A stretch of 64,000 nucleotides of DNA from Nitrospirota bacterium (GTDB lineage Bacteria > Nitrospirota > Thermodesulfovibrionia > Thermodesulfovibrionales > Magnetobacteriaceae), in contig JADFXG010000009.1 in assembly GCA_015233895.1 (NCBI GenBank), positions 60,991 through 124,990 of the forward strand. The letters run 5' to 3'. The position numbers and the translations under genes are program-made. Positions 24,903 to 35,420 of this stretch are shown piece after piece. The notes under the pieces were generated by a model. That model was given only the letters and a program-made list of their open reading frames with translations, was not told the origin of the DNA and made no database searches. Position 1 is the stretch's first letter. Each line of letters starts with the position of its first letter.

Positions 24903-25202
24903 TTATGAAGCGTTATAGTCGGCTTTCACACGTTCTGAGCGCAACCATTTTAATTCTTCTCCTATTATTTTTGCTATTCTCCCTGATGAGTTGCTGAATA
25001 TATCTTTTATGTAAGTGTGTGAATCTCCTTTTGGAATATCAGATCCACGATAATCTTTTACTTTGTCTGCTGCTATACAATAAACACCATAATAGGAGCG
25101 ACTGATAGAAGTTCTATAATAAGCGGACTTTATATCAGAACTCTCTCCGTTATTAATAAGCTGCTCTGACAGTTCAATATACTCAGACCATTTAAATATC
25201 AT
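24903..25202 (-). CDS. HEPN-domain protein (UPF0332-like)
   Basis: A 99-residue, all-helical protein resembling the HEPN group that includes UPF0332. Residues 24-45 contain an RSYYGVYCIA-type segment (the conserved helix with Arg and aromatic residues), and the C-terminal WLRSERVKADY matches the R-rich motif that ends in K/R-A-D-Y in this family. HEPN proteins are RNase toxins or nucleotide-binding partners in abortive infection and toxin-antitoxin modules. The classic Rx4-6H histidine is absent; it may be a non-catalytic or Asp/Tyr-type HEPN. Three bases separate it from the preceding gene on this strand, so it is the last gene of a three-gene unit. Confidence 0.55.
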   Translation of the reverse strand: MIFKWSEYIELSEQLINNGESSDIKSAYYRTSISRSYYGVYCIAADKVKDYRGSDIPKGDSHTYIKDIFSNSSGRIAKIIGEELKWLRSERVKADYNAS

Positions 25203-25205
25203 TAA

Positions 25206-25649
25206 TTATACCGTCACAGTTATAAAGTTTCTAATGCTTGCGTCTTTATCCAACCAAAAATCATCATAAAATTGCTCTAACAAGTTAAGATCTTCTTCAA
25301 TAGATAAACTCGTATCAATATTTATAATTAACATTTCATAATCATCTTCTGGGTCGCAAAAATGTTCTATTTTTAATTCTCTAATATTATGTTTAAAAAT
25401 TCTATTGATCTCACCATGAACTTCCTTAAGCACTTCAAGTAAATTCATTTTCTCATATATAAAATTTTGAACCTGATATCTGTTTGTAATAGTATAAAGG
25501 TCTTTTAACTTATCAAATATTAGTGTTTCTACTAAGGGTTCAGTGGAATTAAATAAATATCTGTAATAAACAATCTTATTTGTGTCCTTAGGTATATCCA
25601 AGTCAAACATTAATCTGCTTGTATTCGGTTTAACTTCTAAAGTCTGCAT
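25206..25649 (-). CDS. Unknown protein in HEPN cassette
   Basis: A 147-residue acidic protein of unknown family. It has mixed alpha/beta character, with an opening beta-rich part and a central helical stretch (YEKMNLLEVLKEVHGEINRIF), and ends in FITVTV. No signal peptide, membrane segment or catalytic motif is recognised. Its position immediately before a small HEPN gene, with three bases between, suggests a toxin-antitoxin-like pair, in which case this would be the antitoxin or sensor. AAGGA lies about nine bases before the ATG. Codon usage is AT-rich like its neighbours in the cassette. Confidence 0.6.
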   Translation of the reverse strand: MQTLEVKPNTSRLMFDLDIPKDTNKIVYYRYLFNSTEPLVETLIFDKLKDLYTITNRYQVQNFIYEKMNLLEVLKEVHGEINRIFKHNIRELKIEHFCDPEDDYEMLIINIDTSLSIEEDLNLLEQFYDDFWLDKDASIRNFITVTV

Positions 25650-25669
25650 GTTTAATCATCCTTGTTTTT

Positions 25670-27463
25670 TTAATTTGTTAATAATAGAAAACAATGTAAA
25701 ACAAGACAGCTAATTCCGGAAGTTAAAAGCTCATGCCTTATAATGCCATGAGCTATGCTGTTCCTTAAATTTAATCCGGTTGGATCGCAGAAAACAAAAT
25801 AAAAATGTCTGCTTAGGGATTCACCCAAAGCCTTCTTTATATCCTCCCGCATTAAAAAAGCACCAAATGTTTGTTACTTGATGCTTATCCCTTCATCTTT
25901 TGTATACTCAGGAATGACTGCATTATATCCGGCGGTATGAAATGCCCTGCGTAGTGTACCTTCAAACTGTGGCACAAGGATATGAAGAGCACTAATGTAA
26001 TCTTTTTCAAAGTGCTTCTTTACACCATGCTCCACAATTGATTTGTTTACCTGATGTATAAACTTCCATGAACCAAGGTATTTGTTAAATTCAGTGTCAT
26101 TGAGATTTTTCTCTTTCTCTAAATATAGGAAAGCTAATTCCAAAAAAAGATGAGCCATAATCTGAACATGATTAGACAAAAAAATATTTTTTTGCAAGTC
26201 AATGCCTGTTCTTTTTAATCCCTCACCAGCAATTTGAGTTCCCATTCCATCAATGATTACATTCTGCGCTATTAAACTGGATAAAGGAGGATTACTTGTG
26301 AACATTTTCTCTAAACTATCATAATCTGGCACTATACCAGGAAAACCTATCAAGATGCCTATCGCTTTTTCGAGTGATTCGGCTTGCCGAAATGGAGTAA
26401 GAAACTCTTCAGTCTCTTTTTCACCTAATTTTAATTCAAATTCGTGCTTCGAGAATTGACCTGCTTGTTCCGCCTGTTGAAAGTATCTTGTCTTCTTATT
26501 GGATAACCTTTTCATGGTTTCATGATCGTCGCCAGCTTCCGCTAATATAATTGCCATGTCCAGTATTGTTGAAGCTGATATAAAATCGCCATTTTCTGCA
26601 CGCTGATGCGCTGCCATGGAAATTTGTTCAACACTCTTATTTTTTGCTCGTTTCTCTGGCTCCTCTTCTCCTAACGATTTGCCGATTTTGGCCGACAAAT
26701 TGTTTGCGGAGTAAATTAGATGGAATAAGCCGTCATCTTTAGCAAATCCATCGGCACACTCTTCAGCCCAACTTTTTATACGTTCCTTATCTGATACAAG
26801 GCTGGAATATTCTTTGTTGTCAACAGCGCGGACATACGATTGAACAACAGGCAATAACCATCTCCAGTCCTTTACCGAATGAAAACTCTTTCCGAGTTCA
26901 TTAAGAATTACCAGAGCCTCATCAATCCTGTCTTTTTGATTGAACTTCAAACTTAATTCAAGGGCTCTATCCAAAGAATCCATAATGGCAAGCTGCCAAA
27001 ACTCTGGCCGGTCAGCCTCGGGTTTTGCTTTAAGTTCTTCTACTTGAATAAGATAGCGGTCAATTGTTCTTTGTGCAAGAGTAATGACATCAATGTCTTT
27101 ATAATTTTTTAATTTGTCCTTTGATTCAATCAAAATATCATCCAAAAATGGTGCAAGAATATAATGATTAAGTAGTGTGGAAACGTCATTTATAAATATA
27201 AGTTCATTTTCTTGTAACTCAATATCCACACCTATGTTTGTATAGAAACGAGATTTATCTTTTTTTGATGGGTTGTGCTGTTGTCTGACTTCAAAGGAAA
27301 AGACTTTTTTAAATGATTCTATTGCTTTTTTATCTTCATGTGACAATTCATTTTTATGTTCATCAGCAAATAATAGCAATTGATTTTGTGCTGTATATAT
27401 TTTACAGGGCTGTATATCTGCTTTGTCTAAATCTGCTGAAAGTTCTTTTACCAAATTATCCAT
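25670..27463 (-). pseudogene. DUF4209-like HEPN protein interrupted by one in-frame stop
   Basis: Reading on the minus strand, 529 codons end in TAA (complement of 25874-25876); the same frame then continues through seven codons (QTFGAFL) and a further 60 codons to 25670. The second part holds DPTGLNLRNSIAHGII, the most conserved block of DUF4209-type proteins, with an R-N-S-I-A-H stretch that fits the HEPN RNase motif Rx4H. The first part is a long helical region typical of the family's N-terminus. The two parts together (about 597 codons) look like one protein broken by a nonsense codon; a sequencing error or programmed readthrough are alternatives. No frameshift is needed. Neighbours are two further cassette genes downstream. 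Confidence 0.75.
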
Positions 27464-27620
27464 TTTCTTTCGCTTCCTGATAATTCAAGGGATTTTGGAG
27501 GATATAATCCTCATTTATCATCACATTGAATACATAATTTTTGCATAACCTCCCATTTGAGAAGAAACAATAATGTCCACGCACTTACATTATATCATAT
27601 AAATTCATAACCTTATCAAG

Positions 27621-28748
27621 CTACACCATAACAAGGCGTCTCATTCTTATATTAATAATGATACCCACGATGATAAAGTTAGATATGAGCGACGTGCCTC
27701 CATAGCTCATAAATGGAATAGGCACGCCAACCACCGGCATCATTCCGAGGGTCATTCCGATATTTATCAAAAAATAGAGAAACAGCATAAAGGTTAGCCC
27801 TGAGGCCATGTACTTGCCAAATTCGTCTTTTGCCTTTAACGCTGTATCAAATCCGCGTATAAAAAAAATCAGATACAGACTGAAAAGCAAAATTGATCCG
27901 GCAAATCCCCATTCTTCAGCAAAAACGGAAAAAACGAAATCTGTGTGCTTTTCAGGTAAAAACTTAAGAGGCCCCTGTGTGCCCTTAAGATACCCCCTGC
28001 CAAATGTCATGCCGGAGCCGATGGTTATCTTTGACTGCTCAATCTGATATCCTATTCCTTTAGGGTCAATCTCAGGATTGACAAATGCTAAGATACGGTT
28101 TTTCTGGTAATCTTTCAGATGCTTCCAAATGGTTTTGCCTCCGAGGGGGACCACCACAAGAGCAATTGCTATTAGTATAATCAGTAGTTTTTTTTCTATC
28201 TTTTTAGAAATTGCTAAAAAAAGATATGTTGTAAAAAGAACGATTCCCGTGCCAAGGTGCGGCTGCTTAATTATCAAAATAAACGGTATGATTCCAAATA
28301 TTAATAGAGACAGGAGAAATGACCTACGGTCAAGCGGACTTTTTACCGAGCTAAGGTATTTAGAAACTCCTGCTACCAGTATTAACCTGAATATTTCAGA
28401 TGGCTGAAAGGAGAAAATCTTTAAATCCAGCCACCTCTGTGCGCCAAGACCGCTTTTTCCCATTACTAAAACAAGTATTAGTAAAAAAATTCCAATCCCG
28501 TATATGAAATAACCGGCATCTCTGAGCCAGACATAATCTTTAATCAAAACAATAAATAAGACAATAAACCCTATTAACACCCAAACCGATTGTTTCAGGT
28601 AGTAATTGGGCTGCAGTGCCGAGGACATTATCGGCCTTGTGGTGCTATAGATGGTTAGAACACTTATTACTGATATAGCTAATAAGAGGATAAGCATTAG
28701 AGCATCCACTTGTTTGAGGTACTTTCTGTTAATCTGGAAAGCAGTCAT
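27621..28748 (-). CDS. rodA: Rod-shape peptidoglycan polymerase RodA
   Basis: A SEDS-family glycosyltransferase that polymerises lipid II during cell elongation. It is 375 residues with about ten transmembrane segments. Family segments are visible: QPSEIFRLILV, KQPHLGTGIV, GKG/IGYQIEQSKITIGSG, FLPEKHTDFVFSVFAEEWGF (with the conserved acidic loop residue) and a C-terminal PFMSYGGTSLISNF. It overlaps mrdA by four bases and ends the mre operon. Nothing abnormal was seen. Confidence 0.95.
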   Translation of the reverse strand: MTAFQINRKYLKQVDALMLILLLAISVISVLTIYSTTRPIMSSALQPNYYLKQSVWVLIGFIVLFIVLIKDYVWLRDAGYFIYGIGIFLLILVLVMGKSGLGAQRWLDLKIFSFQPSEIFRLILVAGVSKYLSSVKSPLDRRSFLLSLLIFGIIPFILIIKQPHLGTGIVLFTTYLFLAISKKIEKKLLIILIAIALVVVPLGGKTIWKHLKDYQKNRILAFVNPEIDPKGIGYQIEQSKITIGSGMTFGRGYLKGTQGPLKFLPEKHTDFVFSVFAEEWGFAGSILLFSLYLIFFIRGFDTALKAKDEFGKYMASGLTFMLFLYFLINIGMTLGMMPVVGVPIPFMSYGGTSLISNFIIVGIIINIRMRRLVMV

Positions 28749-30520
28749 TCTTCTGATTGCACAGGTTTTTTATAGTAAGGGCTCTTTACAAAAGCCTCGA
28801 TTACGTTTTTAACGATAGGAGCGGCAGCGCTGCCACCGTGTCCGCCATGCTCTACCACTGCGGCTACTGCTATCTGAGGGTCCTCACTCGGTGCATAGGC
28901 AATAAACCACCCATGGTCTCTGAGTTGTTGTTTGAGGGTTTCTGTTTTCACTCTGCCTTTAACAACCTGGGCGGTGCCGGTTTTGCCCGATATGTGGACA
29001 AGGGCGCTCCTTGATGACCCTCCTGTACCGCCCCCTTCATTGACAACCCCGTACATGGCACTTTTAACCTCGGCAAAAACCTCTGGCTTAATTTTCAGAC
29101 GCTTAGATTCATCCGGAGGTGCAGTGCCCTTAAGCAGACTAAGATGGATAGGAAGTCCCTCGTTTGCCACCATTGCAGAAAGAAGCGCTGCCTGAGCAGG
29201 TGTTATGTTAACGTAACCCTGCCCGATTGAAGCAACAAACGTCTCTCCAAGGAACCACGGCTGTTTCATTTTCTTTTGTTTCCACGCTATTGATGGAATA
29301 AGCCCCTCTCTCTCCTCTCCGCCTACAATGTCAAGACCGGTCTTTTTACCCAGTCCAAACATCCTGGCATACTTGTGTATCTTATCTATGCCAAGCCTTC
29401 TGCCAACATCGTAGAAATATATATCACAGGACTGAACCAGTCCCCTATGGAAAGTAACAGTGCCGTGAGCTTTCCAGCAGCCAAATGACCATTTGCCATA
29501 GTGCATCTCACCGGTGCAGCCTACAGGCGTTGTTGTAGTTATAGCTCCGTCATCAAGACCGGCTACCGACATGAGTACCTTAAAGACGGACCCCGGCGGG
29601 TATGAGCTTTGAAGCGCCCTGTTTAGGAGTGGATACTGTTTGTCCTTATGAAGAGCTGACCACTTCTCGGAATCTATCCCCATAACAAAATCGTTAGGGT
29701 CAAAAGACGGCATGCTTGCCATAGCGAGTACCTCGCCGGTTTTTGGATCCAGAGCTACCAGAGAGCCGGTTTTATCCTTAAATGACTGTTCTGCTATTTG
29801 CTGCAGGTTGATGTCCAGACTGAGAGTTATATCACCTCCGGTGATGGGCTTTATAACCTCAAGTTCTTTCAGTTGTCTGCCCAGAGCATCCACCTCGATT
29901 ATCTTTCTCCCTGCGGTGCCTCGCAAAGTGGAGTCGTAGAGCTGTTCAACCCCCCACTGGCCTATAAATGTTTCAGGGGAGACATCATCAAGTTGAAGTT
30001 TTTCTATCTGTTGTTTATTGGGTTTCCCCAAATAGCCTATTACGTGAGAGCCAACGGTGTTATAAACATAGTTTCTTGTCACGCTTGTCTCTACAATAAG
30101 GCCAGGGAAGTCTGATTTTCTTGCCTCTATCTCAGCAACCTCCTTAAAAGACAAGCCCTCTTTAAGTACAATGGTTTTAAAAATATTGTTTTTTTCTTTT
30201 TTTATCTTAGCTGCGAGTTTAGACTCATCGGTTTTGGTTAAAGCGGCAAGGCCGTGTGTGTCCACAGGCGAGCGTCCAGGTATGAGGGATGCGTAAAAGT
30301 AGGGTTTATTTTTTACAAGTGGTGTTCCACTTCTGTCGTATATGATACCCCGTGAGGCCGGTAGTGAGACAGCCCTGACCCTGTTTGAATCTGCAGCATC
30401 CCGATAATCGCTGCCATTTAAAATCTGTATGACGTAAAGACGCACGGAAAGAATAAAAAACACTGTGATTATAATATAAACTGTAAAAGAGGCGACTCCC
30501 TCAAAGTACTCCTTATTCAT
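28745..30520 (-). CDS. mrdA: Penicillin-binding protein 2 (elongation transpeptidase)
   Basis: A class B penicillin-binding protein, 591 residues, that crosslinks peptidoglycan in the elongasome with RodA. A single membrane anchor lies at about residues 10-30. The pedestal domain contains ASRGIIYDRSG. The transpeptidase domain has the catalytic SxxK motif in PPGSVFKVL, the SxN-equivalent SCD in QSCDIYFYDVG, and the KTG motif in SGKTGTAQVV. A late AAVVEHGGHG segment is typical of PBP2. It overlaps mreD by eight bases and rodA by four. Confidence 0.96.
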   Translation of the reverse strand: MNKEYFEGVASFTVYIIITVFFILSVRLYVIQILNGSDYRDAADSNRVRAVSLPASRGIIYDRSGTPLVKNKPYFYASLIPGRSPVDTHGLAALTKTDESKLAAKIKKEKNNIFKTIVLKEGLSFKEVAEIEARKSDFPGLIVETSVTRNYVYNTVGSHVIGYLGKPNKQQIEKLQLDDVSPETFIGQWGVEQLYDSTLRGTAGRKIIEVDALGRQLKELEVIKPITGGDITLSLDINLQQIAEQSFKDKTGSLVALDPKTGEVLAMASMPSFDPNDFVMGIDSEKWSALHKDKQYPLLNRALQSSYPPGSVFKVLMSVAGLDDGAITTTTPVGCTGEMHYGKWSFGCWKAHGTVTFHRGLVQSCDIYFYDVGRRLGIDKIHKYARMFGLGKKTGLDIVGGEEREGLIPSIAWKQKKMKQPWFLGETFVASIGQGYVNITPAQAALLSAMVANEGLPIHLSLLKGTAPPDESKRLKIKPEVFAEVKSAMYGVVNEGGGTGGSSRSALVHISGKTGTAQVVKGRVKTETLKQQLRDHGWFIAYAPSEDPQIAVAAVVEHGGHGGSAAAPIVKNVIEAFVKSPYYKKPVQSEE

Positions 30521-30974
30521 CTTGTTCTCTCATGACAAAGTATCCTAAAACACCATTTATCAGGGATTGAAACATTATACTGTCAATGGCAGTTGAGATA
30601 TCCACAGGTCTGGTATCAAACACAGAGAGTGAAAAGTAAACGATAAAACCGTCAACAATTGTGAATGCAAAACACAGGAGAGAATTCAGAAGAGGAGTGA
30701 AATTAAAAATACCGCTTCTGAAAAATGAAGTTATGAAAATCACAGTGCATTTTGAAAGCATGTTGGGGCCAATTATTCTCAGAGAGAGGCTGTCTTCAAT
30801 AAAGCCAACACTTGCAGAGCACAAAACCGCTTTTAACTCCGGCCACTTAAGTCCCATATAATAAACTAATAGCATAGTTAAGTTAAGTTTTAAGTTTAAA
30901 AAACCTGCCCTGTCAAGAGCCATTGCAAGGCTTATAATAGAAATCCAGAAAAGTGATGTCATCACCTTTTTCAT
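30513..30974 (-). CDS. mreD: Rod-shape-determining protein MreD
   Basis: A 153-residue hydrophobic protein with five to six predicted membrane segments, in the canonical position between mreC and mrdA. The sequence itself is poorly conserved, as always for MreD; the assignment rests on hydrophobicity, length, an early LNLTMLLVYYMGLKWPELKA segment and context. It links the cytoskeletal MreB-MreC complex to peptidoglycan enzymes. The start is directly adjacent to the mreC stop. Confidence 0.88.
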   Translation of the reverse strand: MKKVMTSLFWISIISLAMALDRAGFLNLKLNLTMLLVYYMGLKWPELKAVLCSASVGFIEDSLSLRIIGPNMLSKCTVIFITSFFRSGIFNFTPLLNSLLCFAFTIVDGFIVYFSLSVFDTRPVDISTAIDSIMFQSLINGVLGYFVMREQDE

Positions 30975-31765
30975 TTACGTACCTTCTCTTGAGACGATAA
31001 TAACCTCTTCAACTTTTGTCGGTTGCGCAAAAAGCTCTACCTTAATTTCATGGAACATACCTGATGTAACTCGCTCTACGCTTAACACTCTGCCAACCGG
31101 AATGCCTGCTGGAAACAGGTTGTCTGTGCCTGATGTAACCAATGACTCACCAGCTTTAACATCTTCACTGACAGGGATGTACTTAAGAAGGCAGAGTTCT
31201 GAACCAGTTCCTGAAAGCACAGCCTCTGTGCGGTTGTCTTCAAGCCGGACAGCAACCGAGGAATAGACGTCAGTCAGGAGCTGGACTGTTGAGTAGTTGG
31301 ACTCTGTAGATATTATCTTACCGATTAGTCCTTTGTCTGTACGAATAGCCATGTCTTTTTTTATTCCAGCCTTAGTGCCGCTATCCAGTATTATTTGGTG
31401 GTACCATTTGTTAGGTTGCCTGGCTATGACTCTGGCTGCTGATACATAGTTTATTGTTTCACCTTTTAGTAACAACAGAGCGCTGAGCCGTTTGTTTTGA
31501 TTAATGGCTTCATCATATTGCTGTTCTTTGAGTAGCAGTCTGTTAAGTTCACTCTTTAACCGGACGTTTTCTCCCTCAATTGTAAACAGCAGGACAAACG
31601 GTTTCCTAATAATACTTATAGCGGTATCTATGACGTCATTTACTAAAAAAAGCGGATACCTTAAGCACAGGATTGGCTGAAACGGTCCCCTGAAACTTTG
31701 ATAAGTCATAAGTGAAATCAAAAAAAATACGTAAATTAAAAACAGAGTGTGATGCTTTTTGAGCA

Positions 31766-31766
<1 letters not shown>
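30975..31766 (-). CDS. mreC: Rod-shape-determining protein MreC
   Basis: A 263-residue periplasmic protein with one N-terminal membrane anchor (about residues 7-24), a coiled-coil region at 65-100 (VRLKSELNRLLLKEQQYDEA) and the two-barrel MreC domain, which includes IDSGTKAGI-like ILDSGTKAGIKKDMAI and LLTDVYSSVAVRLED, a typical block. It scaffolds PBP2 and MreB. The ATG overlaps the mreB stop, consistent with coupled translation. Confidence 0.94.
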
Positions 31767-33198
<1,432 letters not shown>

Positions 33199-33372
33199 GC
33201 CCGCTCCTTCACTCATAAGACATAATAACAGATACGCTTTTTAATTATCAATAAAAGGGTTTTTGGTGAAAACAATTAAGCTTAAGAATAAGCTTAAGAA
33301 GCTGCTGCGGTAAAAATGGCAGCTTTAAGGAGTTTTTATTCCTTCTATTACCGTTCGAAAGGGAATTTCATC

Positions 33373-34956
33373 TTAACCGGCAACGGGCAGTCTGATAATA
33401 AAACTTGCTCCGCTGGCTGGCTGCTGCTTAACGGATATTCGGCCTCCAAGTTTCTCAGTTATTCCCTTTGTGACGGCAAGTCCAAGGCCGGTACCTTTTC
33501 CCTCAGGTTTAGTGGTAAAGAATGGTTCAAAAATTTTATCCATGTTTTCAGGAAGAATGCCAGGGCCTGAGTCTGTCACCTCTATTTCGACAAACTGCCG
33601 TGAATCCTCCTCGATGCGATGTGTTTTTATGAAAATAGTTCCGGCGCTGTTCATAGCATCATTAGCGTTAATCAGAAGATTAATAAACACCTGCTCAAGC
33701 TGTGATTGATCTCCGGGCAGGCGTGGAATGTCTTGTGTCAGTTCTTTCTCAATTGTGACGTTATAGAATTTGGATTGGCTTGTAAGAATATTCAGAGCAT
33801 TTTCAAGGGCCTTAGTGACATCCATATCGAGTTTTTCGCTTGGTATGGTGCGGGAATAGCCAAGGAGTACGGCTATCATATTAGAACACTTCTCGGCCTG
33901 TTCGATTATTACAGAGAGGTCCTCTTTGTCGAGCTTATTGCTCTCCGGTACGCGCTTAAGCATTAACTGGGCAAAGACAATAATTCCAGTGAGCGGACTG
34001 TTGAGTTCGTGGGCAACACTTGCTGCCATGCGGCCTAAAGAGGCCAGCTTTTCGGTGTGAACGTATTGTTCCTGAAACTTTCTCATCTCTTTTGCCTTTT
34101 GCTCCATAATGCCGGAAAGCGCCCGGGTTTTCTCTTCAAAATCGTCTCTGTTGTCCTCAAGGGAGCGGGTCATTTCGTTAAAAGAACCGCTTAACGCTCC
34201 GATTTCATCCCCGCTTTGAAAGTCGAGGGTGTGGCCAAAATATCCGCTCTTAACCATCTTTATCCCCTCGCGGACAAGTGCTACCGGTTTCACTACAAAC
34301 TTAGAGACCAGCAGGTGCAGGATTGTGGTTGCAAGGGCTATGAAAAAAATACCCATTATGGCTATGTCTGTGGTGTTTTCCCTGGCTTTTTCCGCAGCCG
34401 GGTTGAGGTCTATTCTAACGTCCACGAAACCGTTTATCGTGGATTTATTATTGTGAACATGGCACTGTGCAGTCATGCAGGTCTGATCATTTTTTATCGG
34501 CAGAATTGCCCTCAGTGTTTTTTTGTTACTCTCATGTTCTAAAAAGCGGTTTTGGGTTATATCCTTCAGCTTAACGCTCCCGGCAGAACCAATAGTGTGG
34601 CATTCATTGCATAAGGGTGAATTAGTGGCTGCCGTGTTGTTAAGTTCGTTCTTATCTGAGGAAAACTTTATATTACCGTTATGGTCTAACACGCGTATTG
34701 CAGGTACGCCACGTGAGGCACCGACCATGCTTGTCACTTTTGTAACGGTCTCATTGTGTTTACCATCAGTATCAATTGCTATTGCCGCCCTTACTGCCTC
34801 AATATAGAAAAAACCGTCATCTACTGCTTTAGTATAAAGTTCATTGTTGACTTTATTTGTAAACTTATACCAAAACATTGCGCCGCCAATTATCATGAGC
34901 ACTGCTATTGACAGTGTTATCTTACGGCTTAATGTCTTGCCTGCTACTCTTAGCAT
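33373..34956 (-). CDS. Membrane sensor histidine kinase with c-type heme motifs
   Basis: A 527-residue kinase. Membrane segments at about 12-31 and 197-217 flank a periplasmic sensor of 165 residues. The sensor carries CNECH at 116-120 and CMTAQCH at 160-166, the CxxCH and CxxxxCH forms of covalent c-heme sites, in a Cache/PAS-like fold. HAMP follows (about 218-270), then a short coiled coil, HisKA with the phospho-acceptor H316 in SVAHELNSPL and HATPase motifs (N box INLLINAND, G boxes DSGPGI and GKGTGLG). A redox, NO or CO signal is therefore likely. No response regulator gene is adjacent. Confidence 0.88.
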   Translation of the reverse strand: MLRVAGKTLSRKITLSIAVLMIIGGAMFWYKFTNKVNNELYTKAVDDGFFYIEAVRAAIAIDTDGKHNETVTKVTSMVGASRGVPAIRVLDHNGNIKFSSDKNELNNTAATNSPLCNECHTIGSAGSVKLKDITQNRFLEHESNKKTLRAILPIKNDQTCMTAQCHVHNNKSTINGFVDVRIDLNPAAEKARENTTDIAIMGIFFIALATTILHLLVSKFVVKPVALVREGIKMVKSGYFGHTLDFQSGDEIGALSGSFNEMTRSLEDNRDDFEEKTRALSGIMEQKAKEMRKFQEQYVHTEKLASLGRMAASVAHELNSPLTGIIVFAQLMLKRVPESNKLDKEDLSVIIEQAEKCSNMIAVLLGYSRTIPSEKLDMDVTKALENALNILTSQSKFYNVTIEKELTQDIPRLPGDQSQLEQVFINLLINANDAMNSAGTIFIKTHRIEEDSRQFVEIEVTDSGPGILPENMDKIFEPFFTTKPEGKGTGLGLAVTKGITEKLGGRISVKQQPASGASFIIRLPVAG

Positions 34957-35040
34957 CCTTTACGTTCTAAGCTCCAACACACACATATTTTACACAAATT
35001 GAGTAAATTTTATAAAATATTTTTATAAAAAATTTTTCTA

Positions 35041-35069
35041 TTGACAAATTTTTGTGTGTGTATTAATCT
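35041..35069 (+). promoter_or_regulatory. Putative promoter and long leader of rho
   Basis: TTGACA at 35041-35046 and TAATCT at 35064-35069 (17-base spacer) would give a leader of about 345 bases before rho. Except for this, the 464-base gap 34957-35420 holds no convincing gene; a possible 21-codon frame (ATG at 35149) is unsupported. Long leaders are known for autoregulated rho genes. Confidence 0.5.
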
Positions 35070-35420
35070 AATGGAAGTGGGCGGGATTGACCAAAGTGTT
35101 AAAGGAGTGGTTAAACTAACCCTTAGTGTGCACTTGGGAATAGCAGGATGGTTGCAATGATTGGCTTAAAAGTTTTGGGTGGTGCAGGTCTAAAGGAGGT
35201 GGACAGAAAATAACGTTTAATGAATTCAAAAATTTGCAATTATTATAAATTTTTACATATAATTCAAAGTGAGATACTCAGGAGTTCCTGCATTATATAA
35301 CAAATTAGTTATTAATTGCCCGGAAAGGTGAAGACAAATCCTAAGAATAGTCCCTGAAAATACAAAAAGAGCCGATGGCGGATACTGAGAATGCGGCTGT
35401 AAATTAAAAGGAGTGTAGTT

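Noticed and set aside
33278..33330. AAGCTTAAGAAT repeats and a small hairpin (AAGCTGC/GCAGCTT) between the heme-motif kinase and the RDD gene
   Set aside because: Short repeats with no T-run in the direction of either gene; not supported as a terminator.
35149..35214. 21-codon frame in the rho leader with weak SD-like sequence
   Set aside because: Too short to support and no recognisable product; noted as a possible leader peptide only.
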